Notes under the pieces: generated by a model
Database searches by the model: none
Told to the model about the DNA's origin: nothing
The model's input: only the letters and a program-made list of their open reading frames with translations
Position numbers and translations under genes: made by a program
Assembly (NCBI GenBank): GCA_013398175.1
Contig: VZRZ01006842.1
Coordinates: forward strand, 424,454 to 488,453
DNA from: Climacteris rufus
Taxonomy: Eukaryota; Chordata; Aves; Passeriformes; Climacteridae
Length of the DNA: 64,000 bases
Direction of reading: 5' to 3'
Part shown: positions 50,855 through 62,258 of the stretch, piece by piece
How positions within the stretch are numbered: position 1 is the stretch's first letter
Layout of the letters: every line of letters starts with the position of its first letter

Positions 50855-52160
50855 ACCTTCTTGAGTGGGATCACACAGCACCTACAGCTATCCAGGGGAT
50901 CAGACCCAGCCAGAATAGATTTGGGAGGGGCAGGTCCTGCCTGATCAACCTGATCTCTTTTTATGATGAGGTAATGTGCCTGGTGGATGAAGGGAAGGCT
51001 GTGGATGTTGTCTACCTGGACTTCAGCAAAGCCTTCAACATTGTCTCCCATAGCATCCTCCTGGAAAAGCTGGCATCCCATAGCCTGGACAGGTACACCC
51101 TGAGCTGGGTTAAGAATGGGCTGGATGGTCGGGCCCAGAGAGTGGTGGTGAATGGTGCTGCATCCAGTTAGTGACCAGTCACTGGTGGTGGCCCCCAGGG
51201 ATCAGTGTTGGCCCAGTCCTGTTTAATATCCTTAATTTAATATCCTTATTGATGAGGGGATTGAGTCTACCATCAGCAGATTTGCAGATGACACCAAATT
51301 GGGTGCAAGTGTTGATCTGATGGAGGGTGGGAGGGCTCTGAAGAGGCACCTGGGCAGACTGGATTGATGGACTGAATCCAGTGATATGAGGTTTAACCGG
51401 ACGAAGTGCTGGATCCTGCCTGCACTTTGGCCACAAAACCCCCCTGCAGCACTACAGGCTGGGGAAAGAGTGACTGGACAGCAGCCAAGCAGAAAGGGAC
51501 CTGGACTGACAACAGGCTAAACATGAGCCAGCAGTGGGCCCACATAGCCAAGAAGACCAATGGCATCCTGGCCTGTATCAGGAATTGTGTGGCCAGAAGG
51601 ACCAGGGAAGTGATTCTTCCCCTGTACTCCCCCTGTGAGGCCACACCTTGAGTACTGTGTCCAGTTCTGGGCCCCTCGATTTATGAAGGATGTCGAGATG
51701 CTGGAGCACATCCAGAGAAGGGCAACAAGGCTGGTGAAGGGTCTGGAACACAAGTCCTGTGAGGAGTGACTGAAGGAGCTGGGGATATTTAGCCTGGAGG
51801 AATGGAGGTTCAGGGGAGACCTTATCACTCTTTACAAGTTCCTGAAAGGAGACTGTAGCCAGGTGAGGGTCAGTCTCTTCTCCCAGGCAACCAGCAATAG
51901 GACAAAAGGACATGGCCTTGAGCTGCACCAGGGGAGGTTTAGGTTGGACATTAGGAAGAAGTTCCTCACAGAAGGGGTGATTGGGCTTTGGAATGGGCTG
52001 CCTGGGAAAGTGATGAAGTCACTATCCCTCAAAGTGTTTAAGACAAGACTGGTTGTGGTACTTAGTGCCATGGTCAAGTTGACAAGGTGGTTTTGGGTCA
52101 TAGGTCGGACTTGATGATTTCAAAGGTCTTTTCCAACCTAATTGATTCTGTGATTCTGTA
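50855..52160 (+). mobile_element. CR1 LINE, longest copy in window
   Basis: This is a 1.3-kb 5'-truncated CR1 running from mid reverse transcriptase through the end of ORF2 and the 3' UTR to the tail 'ttgattctgtgattctgt' (52142-52159). It matches the avian CR1 family plan along its whole length: fingers/palm of RT, the FADD box, 'ctacaggctggggaaagagtg', 'aatggcatcctggcctgtatcagg', 'ctgaaggagctggggatatttagcctgg' and 'ttaggaagaagttcctcacagaagg'. It is in + orientation. Several small indels and stops show that it is inactive. A short tandem duplication (TTTAATATCCTTAA followed by TTTAATATCCTTAT, about 51222-51249) interrupts the RT frame. Confidence 0.96.
50862..51330 (+). pseudogene. CR1 ORF2 reverse-transcriptase relic
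   Basis: This is the decayed reverse-transcriptase part of the CR1 above. The frame that ends at 51171 carries recognisable RT sequence: a NRFGRGRSCLINLISFYDE stretch, motif A as VVYLDFSKAFNIVSH with the catalytic Asp, and DGRAQRVVVNG. A TAG stop follows at about 51169-51171. The next block reads PGISVGPVLFNI in another frame, and motif C is present as FADD (51281-51292), followed by TKLGA. The stop, the 14-bp duplication and at least two frame changes separate the motifs, so no continuous enzyme can be made. The endonuclease domain and ORF1 are missing through 5' truncation. Confidence 0.9.
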
Positions 52161-55100
52161 TCTCATAAGATTTGAAAACATAATATGTCCTCTGTTGGCC
52201 TGAAGCCTTGGATAGATTGGATAGCATTGAGAAGAACAGTGAAGCATAAAGCTAAATACCTGCTAAACTGTGCTCAGCAAAAGAATTAAACTAGTAACTT
52301 ACACTAAATACACAGATATGGACATCTATTGCTTGAAGTGAAGCTGTCAACATCAACTTTTGTGTCTCAAATCACATCAGCATATCTGATGACAGTAGTG
52401 TGTATGTTCCTCTTAGACTGGTAATACGGTAGAATTCCCTATTCTGAGCAGCCCAGATCCGTTGCAAGTTTGAGGTTCAGGCCAAGTTTCATCCTCTCTC
52501 TCACTTGGCTTGTGAGGAGATTCATAACAGGTCTCTGAAACAAACTTTCCTTCCATTACTTATGATTTTTTGTTATTCAAAGGCAATGTATAGAGGGAAG
52601 CTTAGATCTCTGGGAGTACGCAACTATCAGTAATGTATCAGTGTCAAATTTAATCTCTAATTTTTGTAAAACAACAATATTTTTATTCAAACAGTGGAAT
52701 ATATCATTAGATTATCTAGCTTTAAATGCCCTTTCCTCTTCGTATAGGTATCTTCTACTTAAATATTATGTTTATCTGTAAGAATTTTTTACATATAATT
52801 GCTAGAAATGGAAAATAAAAGAAAAACATATGTTACCCCCACTAGTCTTTATTTTACTGCAGTTTGCATCAGCTCTTTGCTTTGCTGTATAAAGAGAGAA
52901 ATCTTTATTTTTACAGTCTCTAACACCAGCTCCTGATCCTGTTTGCATTTGATGTTCAGTGGGCTATACTGAGTACTTTTCCAAATAGCTCTGAACCCAT
53001 AGGACCCTGATTTGTGAATATGGACATTGTTAATTTCAAAACTATGTTAAGGAGATGTGCCACCTGAAAATAGGCAGTATTAGATCTCATGGTTTCACCT
53101 TTGGGTTAATTCTTGTCTCTAACCTAAAATTGATGAGATTTTATCTCTTCAAAAATCTTTCTGGAGAAAGAGAAGTTTGCAGTCTTTCAGTCAATCAGAT
53201 TTACTAAATTAAATCATCATGGCTCCACCATGGTCTGTGACTGTCTCTAGAGTAACTGTGATGGGATTTATTAGAGAAATATAATACTTAGTGTATTTTA
53301 AGCATTTAAGGAAAAAAAAGGGAATTCAGAAGTTCAAAGAAAATGCTTATGGAAATATTCGTGTTCTTATTTATCACTTCTAAAATAAAAGTTAAAAGAA
53401 GGAGTTAGCTGTCCATTTCTGTAGTAAGATAATTTGTTTTACTAACTTGATAAAGATCCTAATACTGAAAAAAAAAAAAAAAAACCAGAAAAAAATAAAC
53501 CAGGTATTTATTCCTAACTCTTTACTATAAGTATCCATGTATCTTCTCAGGACTAAAATAGGTTTGTAAATTTGCTATCTGTCCAGTTTATGCTGAAAAT
53601 TTTTATGTCAAGTTAAGTGAAATGAGTAAAAATGTTATTCCATCAACTATCAGATACTTTTCTTAGAGAAGTGGCGCTTGCAGGTGCACTGATAGCTCAG
53701 TTTGCATGGTCACTAGGTTTAGTGGCATAGTGAAACATTGCTGCTCTCAAATATTTTCTGCCTTCACTGCAAGACTTGTCTATTTTAATTTGGTATGTTT
53801 TTTTTTTTTTCATGAAGTGTCATACTGATGTTGTGACACTTCAACATAAGTGTTTTGGAGCAGTTTCTAGGTCAATGGTCAATTAACTCATTTATGATTT
53901 CAAGAGCTTTGACTTTTTTAAAATAATGCGTACTTTGTATTTTATGGTAAGCCATATGAAGTAGGTCAGTACTTCCAGAACGTTTGTGAGATGATACCAT
54001 AGAAGATTGATTTTTTTTCTGACATTTATTTTGAAATGCCTTGATAAAGCTTTGCTCTGCAAAATTTGAGACATTCACTTGAGAAATCTTTCTTACAGTA
54101 CCTATGTAGTTACTTTTTCAGTGGATTATCTTTTGCCCATTAATTATATATAAATCAAGTATATATACATGAATTTGAATATGTGCTTGTGTGCATATAC
54201 ATATATTTCACTACAATGAAATATTGCTTTGAAATCTGTTATAAATGGCAGGGCATCAGAAATCTTCAGAGCACTGAAAGAATTTTTAAGAGTAGGAGGT
54301 TTTTTTGTAATTTTAAGGGATTTCAGCAGCCAGAGTTTAAAAATATCTCTGATGAAGCATGAGCTTTTCAAGCTATGCAGCTGTCATTAGCTGTCACAGA
54401 CCACTTAAATATGGTGTTGAGTATTATTTAATTACTGACACTACTCATAAAATATTTTGTGTTTTCCCAGACAAATTTGACGGTATGGCAATCTAGTCTT
54501 ACTTTGCATATGTACAATCAGCCAAAGGCTGATTATTTTGTGGCATTTGAGTAAAATAATACACTAATGAAATTCTAACAACAGGGTGGAATTACAGCTG
54601 AAGTGCCTGATATGTCACTGGAATAGAGTCCAGGAAGGAGTCTAGCCTTGTGTGCTGGAATTTTATCACACCTCTAATCCTGTAGGTAGGAATATGATAT
54701 ATGTGAAATGCTTGCATGTTTCAGGATCTGTTTTCCATGCTATCTGACTAGTTGGGAGATCTATCAATAGAATTTTTTATTCTTCACCTTTTGTACTTCT
54801 TGTAGAATATTGCTGGGTAAGGCTGTATATAAAACTGAGATCAGAGAGAAAGATTACCTTTCTTTTCTCCAGAAAACAACGGACTCTTCAGTCAGTTCTT
54901 TCTCATTATTCTCATTCATTATCTAAGTGCAACAAGCTTCACTTAAAGACTTTTACCTCTTGGAGACCTCTGTCCTTAAAGAAGCTGGGGAAAGTCAGCA
55001 TATGGTAGGAGTTGATACATTTGCTTGCATGTTTCCTCTCTGTGATTCATCCTGAGAGTGCCAGATTTTGGAAAACTGCTTTCGAATACTTGATTTCAGT

Positions 55101-57825
55101 TTCAGGAAAAAAATTTGTTAGCTGATCACCTATCAATGAAGAAGGATTTCAGACCTGTGAAGTAAAAGGCCAAGGGCCAGATGCACAAAGAGATACTGTC
55201 ATGAATCTCATTTTGGCTCACAGCTTCCACTAGAAAAATAGGAATGCCACTGTGTATAAGTCTAAATCTGCAATTAAGCAACAGCATGAAAATTTGGATT
55301 AGTATGCAATTGAGCACCTGTAACACTTCAAAATCACATTTAGTCTGTCTTTTTTTGACGCAGAGGTATCCAGAACAAGGAAATTATGTATGTTGATCAA
55401 CATAGTTCTCTCCATAGATAATTCAAGACCAAATGTGTTTGCTTTTGGCAAGTCAGCACTTACGAAAGAATTTCTGGCAATTCCCTCTTCACCAAACAAA
55501 ACTGCAACAAATCTCCTAGATCTCTGCAATTGAGCAAAGGGATGGATTACTTCTTTAGAAGATGACCATTCTTGTAAAATTAAGAATTTAGAGAAAGAAA
55601 TTGTTTCTGTTAAAGAGAGGATTTTACCAAGAAGACAATTAGCATTCATTTTGATCTTGAGAAACTAAAGTGTGAAGTAGTGTGGTTGGAGAATATGCTG
55701 GAAGCCTTTCTATGGCAGCTGCAGCATCTGAGATCCAAATCACAAATTGGATTACATTTCTCTCACACACAAGAAAGGATATGGATATTTTCAAATTTAA
55801 GTCCCACTCATTTTGTGTACCAGCTGCTTTATCACCATTTAGTCTGCTGTTATTCCACTTACAGTTCTGATATAGTTACAGTTATTTTATCATCTCAGAG
55901 AACATGACAAAAATAGACACTCAGCAGCTGAATATACAGTATGGTGTGATTGAATCGTATAATCTACTAAAGAAATAATAAGAATGTTTTCATTCCATGC
56001 GTTTTGCATATTTGGGAAAACAAGACGTTAGCTCTGATTTTCACCACACATCTGCACAAAACTGGTGTAAGAATGGAGTCAAACCCATTATTTTCTTCCA
56101 CTTAATTTCTTCCGAATAACAGTGTTATATTACTTCCTGACAGGGTTTAATTAATGATGCTGACGATTTTTCATAAAATAAGGTTTGAGATTCTTCAGAA
56201 AATTCATCAGTGAATTTGTCTGGCCTTGAGAAAGCGAGCAGATTTGTTGACATTATTTTATTTAATATGCATGCATGTTTTTGTGCATGATGTGTTAGAG
56301 TTAAAATCATTTTGATTATATAAATTTTATAAATGGTTGAGCATAGCTAAGAAACATTTTTTGCTAAGTGAAGGTACAATTCTATTTTTTCTCTTTTCAA
56401 AAATATATTTGGATTAAAGATCAAAGGAAATACAGGTTCCCTTCATTTGTCAGTGTTTTGGGATCCTCTGAGTATTCATCTTTCCGATACAAATGTTTTA
56501 CCTTCACTTTCAGAGCAATGTTCATCTCACCTGATATTCTATATCTGTACTGTGAAGCTCTACTCAGACTTCTAAACCTACTTTCTGTTCCACCAGCATA
56601 TTTTCTGTGTACTGTTGCAGGATATAAACTACTCTAAAAGTACCTGTTTCAAAGATAATATGAGTAGCTGAGGATTATTATCTTTGAATTATTTTGTGCT
56701 GATTTTTGGTCAAATCAAACTGACTTAGAATGATTATTTGTTTAGTTTGTACAGTGTTGTTGAGAGCTTACTGGTAATTAAAGAGCACTAGAACTAGTTT
56801 TAAGAAAAATAGCTAGTTTTCTTTGTCTAGGAGGAGAATAAATGCAGAATAGTGTCTGGAAAAAAGGCAGAAAAAGTAGTCAGCATGGATCTGTGATTTA
56901 CTGACTTTCTTAGCTACCTCTTCTGACTTGCAGTTTCACTGTAGCAAAGTGTATCTATGTATAGAAAAAGAAATGAAAAATAAAACTTGTGGTCGTATGC
57001 ACTGCCACAGACAGTGCTGTATAAAGAACAGTACACACACCAAGAAGAAGAATTTACAGAACTCTGCCATCTTTTCTTAGGAATTAAAAACACCTTCCAG
57101 TGATTCCAACTGTCAATTTTTTCCCTTCTTTGAAACTCATCTTAAGAACAGCCTTGTTCTGTTAGGTTGCTTGTCCTTAGGGGGCCTTTGTGATCCAGGA
57201 GCAATGAGAGGGTTTTGTTATTTTGTATGCCATAAATACAAACCAAAATATTAAATGATAGGATATGGGTTTTTTCATCTCTCCTGACCTCATAAAAATA
57301 AAGTCCAATGTCTCAATTTATTTTCATAATGCTATTAATATAGGACTACAGAACAAATCCATGACATTTTTCCAGTTACTGAGTATCTTTCTTGCTATTT
57401 TTTCCTCCTCAGAACTTATGCCCACTTTCCTTCAGCACTTATGAAAAGTGTTTTAGATGAATGACCTAGAAAGACCAAATATTTTTTCCCCTTTCTGTCT
57501 GCAAATAACTTGCTTGTTATGTTTTTCTACCATATTTTCCTTATTTTAGGGTGCTTTTGAAGTATATTTCTTAAAATGTAGAATTGTTTTTTCTTTAAAT
57601 ATTAAATACACATTTGTAATTACACACAGAATACATGTCTTAGTCATGGCCTAATATGCCTACTTTTAAAGACAGGACCAGTTTTTAAAAATGTAGCATT
57701 AATAGGTAAATGAAACACTATGAAACTTCTTTTTCAGTAGATGGTTTTTATATTCTACACTGAGTGAACAGTTTTATTTAAACAGTGAAAAGCTTTCCAA
57801 CATCTACATGGGAAATTTGCAAGCA
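52161..57825. other. Unique AT-rich noncoding DNA
   Basis: About 5.7 kb with no recognisable gene or element. It contains a 17-A run near 53468-53484, a T run near 53798-53810 and a short hairpin AATCAGCC-AAA-GGCTGATT (54516-54534). Open frames reach at most 116 codons and lack family features. Confidence 0.6.
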
Positions 57826-58503
57826 CTACTCTGCTGCACGTAAAAAGTACGAACAACTGGAAGCCTTTGGCGACAGTCGCGTGACCTGAGAGAAGCGATT
57901 CAAGCCGCGCCCAGTCCCCTCGGGGGGAGGTCACGGCTGCCTTTATTCTTACGTGCTGGTGTTTGCAAAATTCATGCACGCAGTTTAATTGAGGCAGTAG
58001 AAATGAAGAGACGAGGAAGGGTTCTTTTCCGCTTAAGTCCAGCTGATTTATTACTGGAGTTGCAGACAAGGAGTGGATAAAGACGGCCCCAGCCAGCTTG
58101 TGCAGGCTGTTTCATACGGGCTGGGGGAAGGGCTTATTGTGTGAGAGCCATGGCTGCGGAGGGCTCGCGTGACATCAGCAGACCGACAGAGGCAATGGCC
58201 AGTCAGGCGGGAGTCCATCGCACGGAACCAACCAATGGGCTGCCCTTTCAGGTGGGGACCGCCCCCCCGCCGTGGCTAGGGTGGTCCCGCGGCGGCCCGG
58301 GGCGTGCCGCCACCAGCTGTATCGGCGTGGTCCGGCGGCTTCTGGAGGAGCTCCCTCATGGCCGGCGCAGAGAAACGGCTGTGACGCGGCCCCGGGCTCC
58401 CCCCGACACGCGGGCCACGGGGTCCAGCCCCCATGGCACCAGCAGGGTGTGGCCGGGCCGGGCCAGACCGCCGGCTACCCCAAGAGGCACTGCAACACTA
58501 CTC
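57826..58503 (-). mobile_element. Solo LTR with 6-bp target duplication
   Basis: A GC- and CpG-rich 666-bp element (57832-58497) starts with TG and ends with CA. It is flanked by the exact 6-bp duplication CTACTC (57826-57831 and 58498-58503). Its ends form a short imperfect inverted repeat (TGTTGC and GCAGCA on the - strand). A polyadenylation signal AATAAA on the - strand (58047-58052) and a CCAAT motif (58232-58236, + strand) are present, and a CRE-like TGACATCA lies at 58170-58177. The signal order fits an LTR transcribed on the - strand. A 6-bp duplication is typical of avian alpharetrovirus-like and class II (ERVK-type) insertions. No internal retroviral genes adjoin it, so it is a solo LTR left by recombination. 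Open frames inside it (58141-58524, 58272-58613, 57755-58069) are GC-rich artefacts. Confidence 0.75.
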
Positions 58504-59300
58504 CAAGCTTGTTTTTTCACATAATTGAGCACATGCAACAAAACTGCGCAGAAAAAAAAACAAAAAAAAAGATTTTTATCTCACTTTTGATCACTTCTTG
58601 TATTTTAATTTAGGCTTGAAAATTCGAATTCGTTGCATATTATCTGACTAGGAATTCAAAAGTAAAAAATATATCAGAAAAATAAACACTGGTCTGTGAG
58701 AATTCTTCAAATCTTTTCGGAAGAAAAACCGCTCACCAGTTCCTCTCAATTTAAACCTTTTTACTGTGTTAATTTCAATAAATTTTGTGTTGATAGAATA
58801 GTATGAAGAAATCCACATCTCCTCTAACTTTCTGTATTCAATTTGCCATTTTTTCCCACTACACTTCTTGCATGCTGTCCTGAGAACAGATATTTTGGAA
58901 AGGACATTATCTTTAGACTTATCTAATGAAACTTTTCCAGTCCCAGCATGAAAGGGCATGGAAATATTTGAAGTCTTTAGACTCGGAATATTGTGGCACC
59001 ATATGCTTAACAGTACATCTTGTTGCGAGACACTGATGTTACAGCTAAGGTAGAGTTCAGCTGCCATGAGAATGATCAGACAAAGCTAATGGTTTGAAGA
59101 AGCTGAAGTTATTACTTATCTGAAGCCTTGCTTTAGGTGGAAGATATTTTCTTGTATCAGATTAGAAAAACAGAAGCTATTTTAAAAGAAAATTTCCTAC
59201 TTTTTAATCAGTTTTCCTTTTTCCTTAATTTAGGCCACAATGCAATTTTGCTTGTATTTATTTTCTAAATTTTAACTATACAACCTTTTCTGGAAGAAAG

Positions 59301-59339
59301 TAATATATATGCATAATATATATGCATAATATATATGCA
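59301..59339. repeat. 13-bp tandem repeat, three exact units
   Basis: TAATATATATGCA is repeated three times without a mismatch. The unit is AT-rich and was probably formed by slippage. Confidence 0.95.
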
Positions 59340-61049
59340 CAGTTGTTCATCTCTTTCCCATCTTTTCCTCCCTACTCCAGTCTATTCCCCTTTTAGAAGC
59401 AGATACTGGCTATAAACAAACTACTATACTTTTATGCTTCTCTCCTGTGCATGGGCTGCCCTGTCTGTGTTACCAGAAGATTCTCTGCCCTTCTTCTGCG
59501 TTGTTCAATTGTTTGAATAAAGGACATGAAGAAAAAGGGAGGCATTTCAGAAAGATGTGTAGTCCAGTGTGCACCTCTATTAAATGTGGTGTGATTGATA
59601 TGCAAGACCTGCAGGAAGAAAGCTCCATGGTGTAGGAAATAGAGAGCCTCTATATACTGGACAAATTACAGAGCTATGCACAACATCCCATTGAACTCTG
59701 GCTGTGGTGATTTCCGTTCATGCTATTTTGTATTGTTAGACTTGAAGAACGTCCTACAAGGCAAGATAGCTGTGTTACCTTGGAAACATCCAGCCGGCCA
59801 CAGATAATCCGCCCAGAACTTTTGCCATTTTTCAGAGCTTTTACCCACTCTGGATTTTTTATTCCACTTCAGCAGTCTGACTTGATTTTGTTATGCAAGA
59901 ACAGGTCTTGCTGTCTGTCCAAAACCTGAATATTTCTCATTTACTCCTTCTTCTGTCTCGCTGTTCACCAACAGAAACTGCCATTATTGCAATAGTTTGA
60001 AAAAATAGGCTTTTCTGCTTCTTGAGGATGGCCTCAAAGTGATGCACTGTTTTGCTGGGACAAGGATCAGGCACTAATTATTATTTCAGGTGATTACTTA
60101 CTCCTGACTTGCTGTTGCAGTCTGGAGTTGTGTATCTCTGATACAATAAAGAACACAAAGATTCTGGCTGCTGCTGCTGGTCTCAGTGTACTACGCACAC
60201 AAACCTAAAGAGAGGGGCATCAGACAGACATTGTTCTGTATTTTTGAGATAGTGTCAAATGTATCTAAGGTAAAAGGTTGAACTTCATGTTTTACTTAAA
60301 TGGGCTGGCTTCTTGAGTTAATTAAATTGAGCCATTGAGCTGTGATCCAGAAAAACTATTACAAACTTCTCATACAGACTCAGTCAAATTACTTAACCTT
60401 CCTTTTCCTTCATTCTTTAGAGGTAAAATAAGCTTAAAATGCTCTTTTCCCCATTCTTTAATCATTTGATATGTTTAGAATGAAGATGTGAAGGGAAGGG
60501 AGGAGGGCCGTTGACTACATGACTTTCTCTACTGCTTTAAATGTCACTATTTTAATTTAGAAATGGCTTGTGGTTAGCCTTCTTGAGACATTTTTCCCCC
60601 ATGTACTAGTACCAAAGATGCAGTTAAGAGACCTGCTGCAATTAGATGTCCATCAGCATGAGAAATAGAGGGAGGGAGTTATTGATGACAGGGCCAAAAG
60701 GCTTCAGAAAACACCTGGAAGGTCAGTGTACCCTCCGAAACTGAGGTAGTACTTGGTCAGTTATAATATAGTGCTATAATTAATGGACTGCTTGTAAAGT
60801 CGGGGATATAAATAATTCAGTGTAATTGATTGTCAAAAATACTCTATCAATTCTTTAAGTGTATAAAACTATTTCATAAAATGTGGTCCTTTGTTGCCCA
60901 TTTTTCACTGTAAAATAGCTAGTTTTCTCTGTTAGACAGTCTCAAGGACGATTTCTGTAAACATAGCTATGTTGTTGTAAAAATTATCTTTTTACATTCC
61001 TTTCCCATGGACACAGATCCCTTTGACGGACACTTCTTGTAACCAATAT

Positions 61050-61114
61050 NATTTCTGCGTCTTCGACTGATTACCGGGATAAGCCGAAATAACGGGGCAT
61101 CGCGGTAATAGTCC
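61050..61114. repeat. CpG-rich fold-back beside a single N
   Basis: An isolated N at 61050 is followed by a short CpG-rich patch in AT-rich DNA. GACTGATTACCG (61065-61076) pairs with CGGTAATAGTC (61103-61113) apart from one bulged G. Inside the loop, CCG and CGG can pair around AAATAA. I count about seven CpG in the 50 bases after the N. The origin is unknown: a DNA-transposon terminal relic, a structured element, or a polishing/assembly artefact next to the ambiguous base. Confidence 0.7.
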
Positions 61115-62045
61115 TTCTGTGTCACATTTAAAACTGATAACCTTGTTTTTCCTTTCGAGTTTTATGCAAAACTAATCCCACTTAATGGGACAGCCTTCAC
61201 CCACAGTGTGCTGTAACAAATTCCTCAGGAAACATTAGCAAGGAATGTTATTTTCATTTGTGACTTCTTACTTAGTTAGAGGCAAGGCATTTTCCTTGTA
61301 GAAAAACTCAGAGAAAAAGTTCTGAAATAAAATCCTCTTCCATAGAGCCTTTTCTGGGGACATGAAGCAAATTGGCAAAACTCAGCACAGAAAAAGAACT
61401 GCAGCAGTCTTATTTTTAAAGTGACTCTCCAACTTTCTGGAAAGAGGAGATATTTTTGTAGATGGATTTTAAATTGAAGTACACAAAGACTTATCAGAGA
61501 AAATGTTCTCATTCTTTGGATAGACTTGAAGATACATTTCTTATTGGTCTTAGCATCAATAGATGCTGGGAAAAACACACTAGCTTCTAGAGCCTGCGCT
61601 ATCAAAATGCAATAAAAGAGACAGATATCTAGGGAACAGTCAATTCTAAGGTACATTTGAAAGACAGTAAAGGCATCTGAGTGTATAGAAACAGTGAGAC
61701 ACAATGATGTGGTATAATCTGGCATTGTGGAGCGATAACTAGTATGTAATACTTAATAGTTATTTAAAAATGTATTAACAAAATGAGAGGAAATTTGATT
61801 GCAAATAGGTAAAGCCAGACTGAATCTTGTGCATATAAAAAATGTTCCTAATTCCAAAGCTTTTGGAGCAGATTGCTGATACAATTACTGTTTTTCTCCA
61901 AAATCTCTTTGCCTTGTTTTAGACTCTAGTTAGATTTTAAAATATCTGAAAAAGATAAATTCAAGTAAAAACATTTATTTCCTTTGTGTGATTATATTGA
62001 GATTTTTTTTCAGAGATCTGCATCTTCTGGTTAAAAAATTATACA

Positions 62046-62258
62046 ATCATAGAATATCCTGAGTTGGAAGGGACCAAGTAGGATCATTAGAGTCCAACTC
62101 CTGACCCTGCACAGGACACCCCAAGAGTCACAGCATGTGGTAAGAGTGTTGTCCAGTGCCCAACCACCCTCTGGGTGAAAATCTTTTTCCTAATATCTAG
62201 CATAAACCTCCCCAGACACAGCTTCATGCCATTCCCTCAGGTCCTGTCACTGGTCACC
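62046..62258 (-). mobile_element. CR1 LINE 3' fragment (reverse)
   Basis: This is the reverse complement of a CR1 3' end of a different subfamily from the copy at 50855. It contains 'atcatagaatatcctgagttgg', 'aaggatcattagagtccaactc', 'ctgcacaggacaccccaagagtcacagcatgtg', 'caaccaccctctgggtgaaaatc' and 'cagcttcatgccattccctcaggtcctgtcactggtcacc'. A piece of roughly 70-80 bp that normally follows 'gttgtcc' is missing at about 62150. It is 5'-truncated. Confidence 0.93.

Larger units (their letters stand above)
58504..62045. other. Noncoding DNA between LTR and CR1
   Basis: About 3.5 kb, AT-rich, with the 13-bp tandem repeat and the fold-back patch listed separately. The 149-codon open frame at 61276-61725 (-) and the 139-codon one at 58648-59067 (-) have no recognisable domain and no promoter or splice context. 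They are treated as chance. Confidence 0.55.

Noticed and set aside
51406..52114. Open frames on both strands at 51.4-52.1 kb
   Set aside because: They are pieces or antisense of the CR1 element at 50855-52160, not separate genes.
58141..58613. Two GC-rich open frames (127 and 113 codons) on +
   Set aside because: They lie within the solo LTR, antisense to its transcription direction, and are open because GC-rich DNA has few stop codons.
61276..61725. 149-codon open frame on -
   Set aside because: Composition is that of random AT-rich DNA (Phe, Cys, Leu, Ser rich). No domain and no regulatory context.
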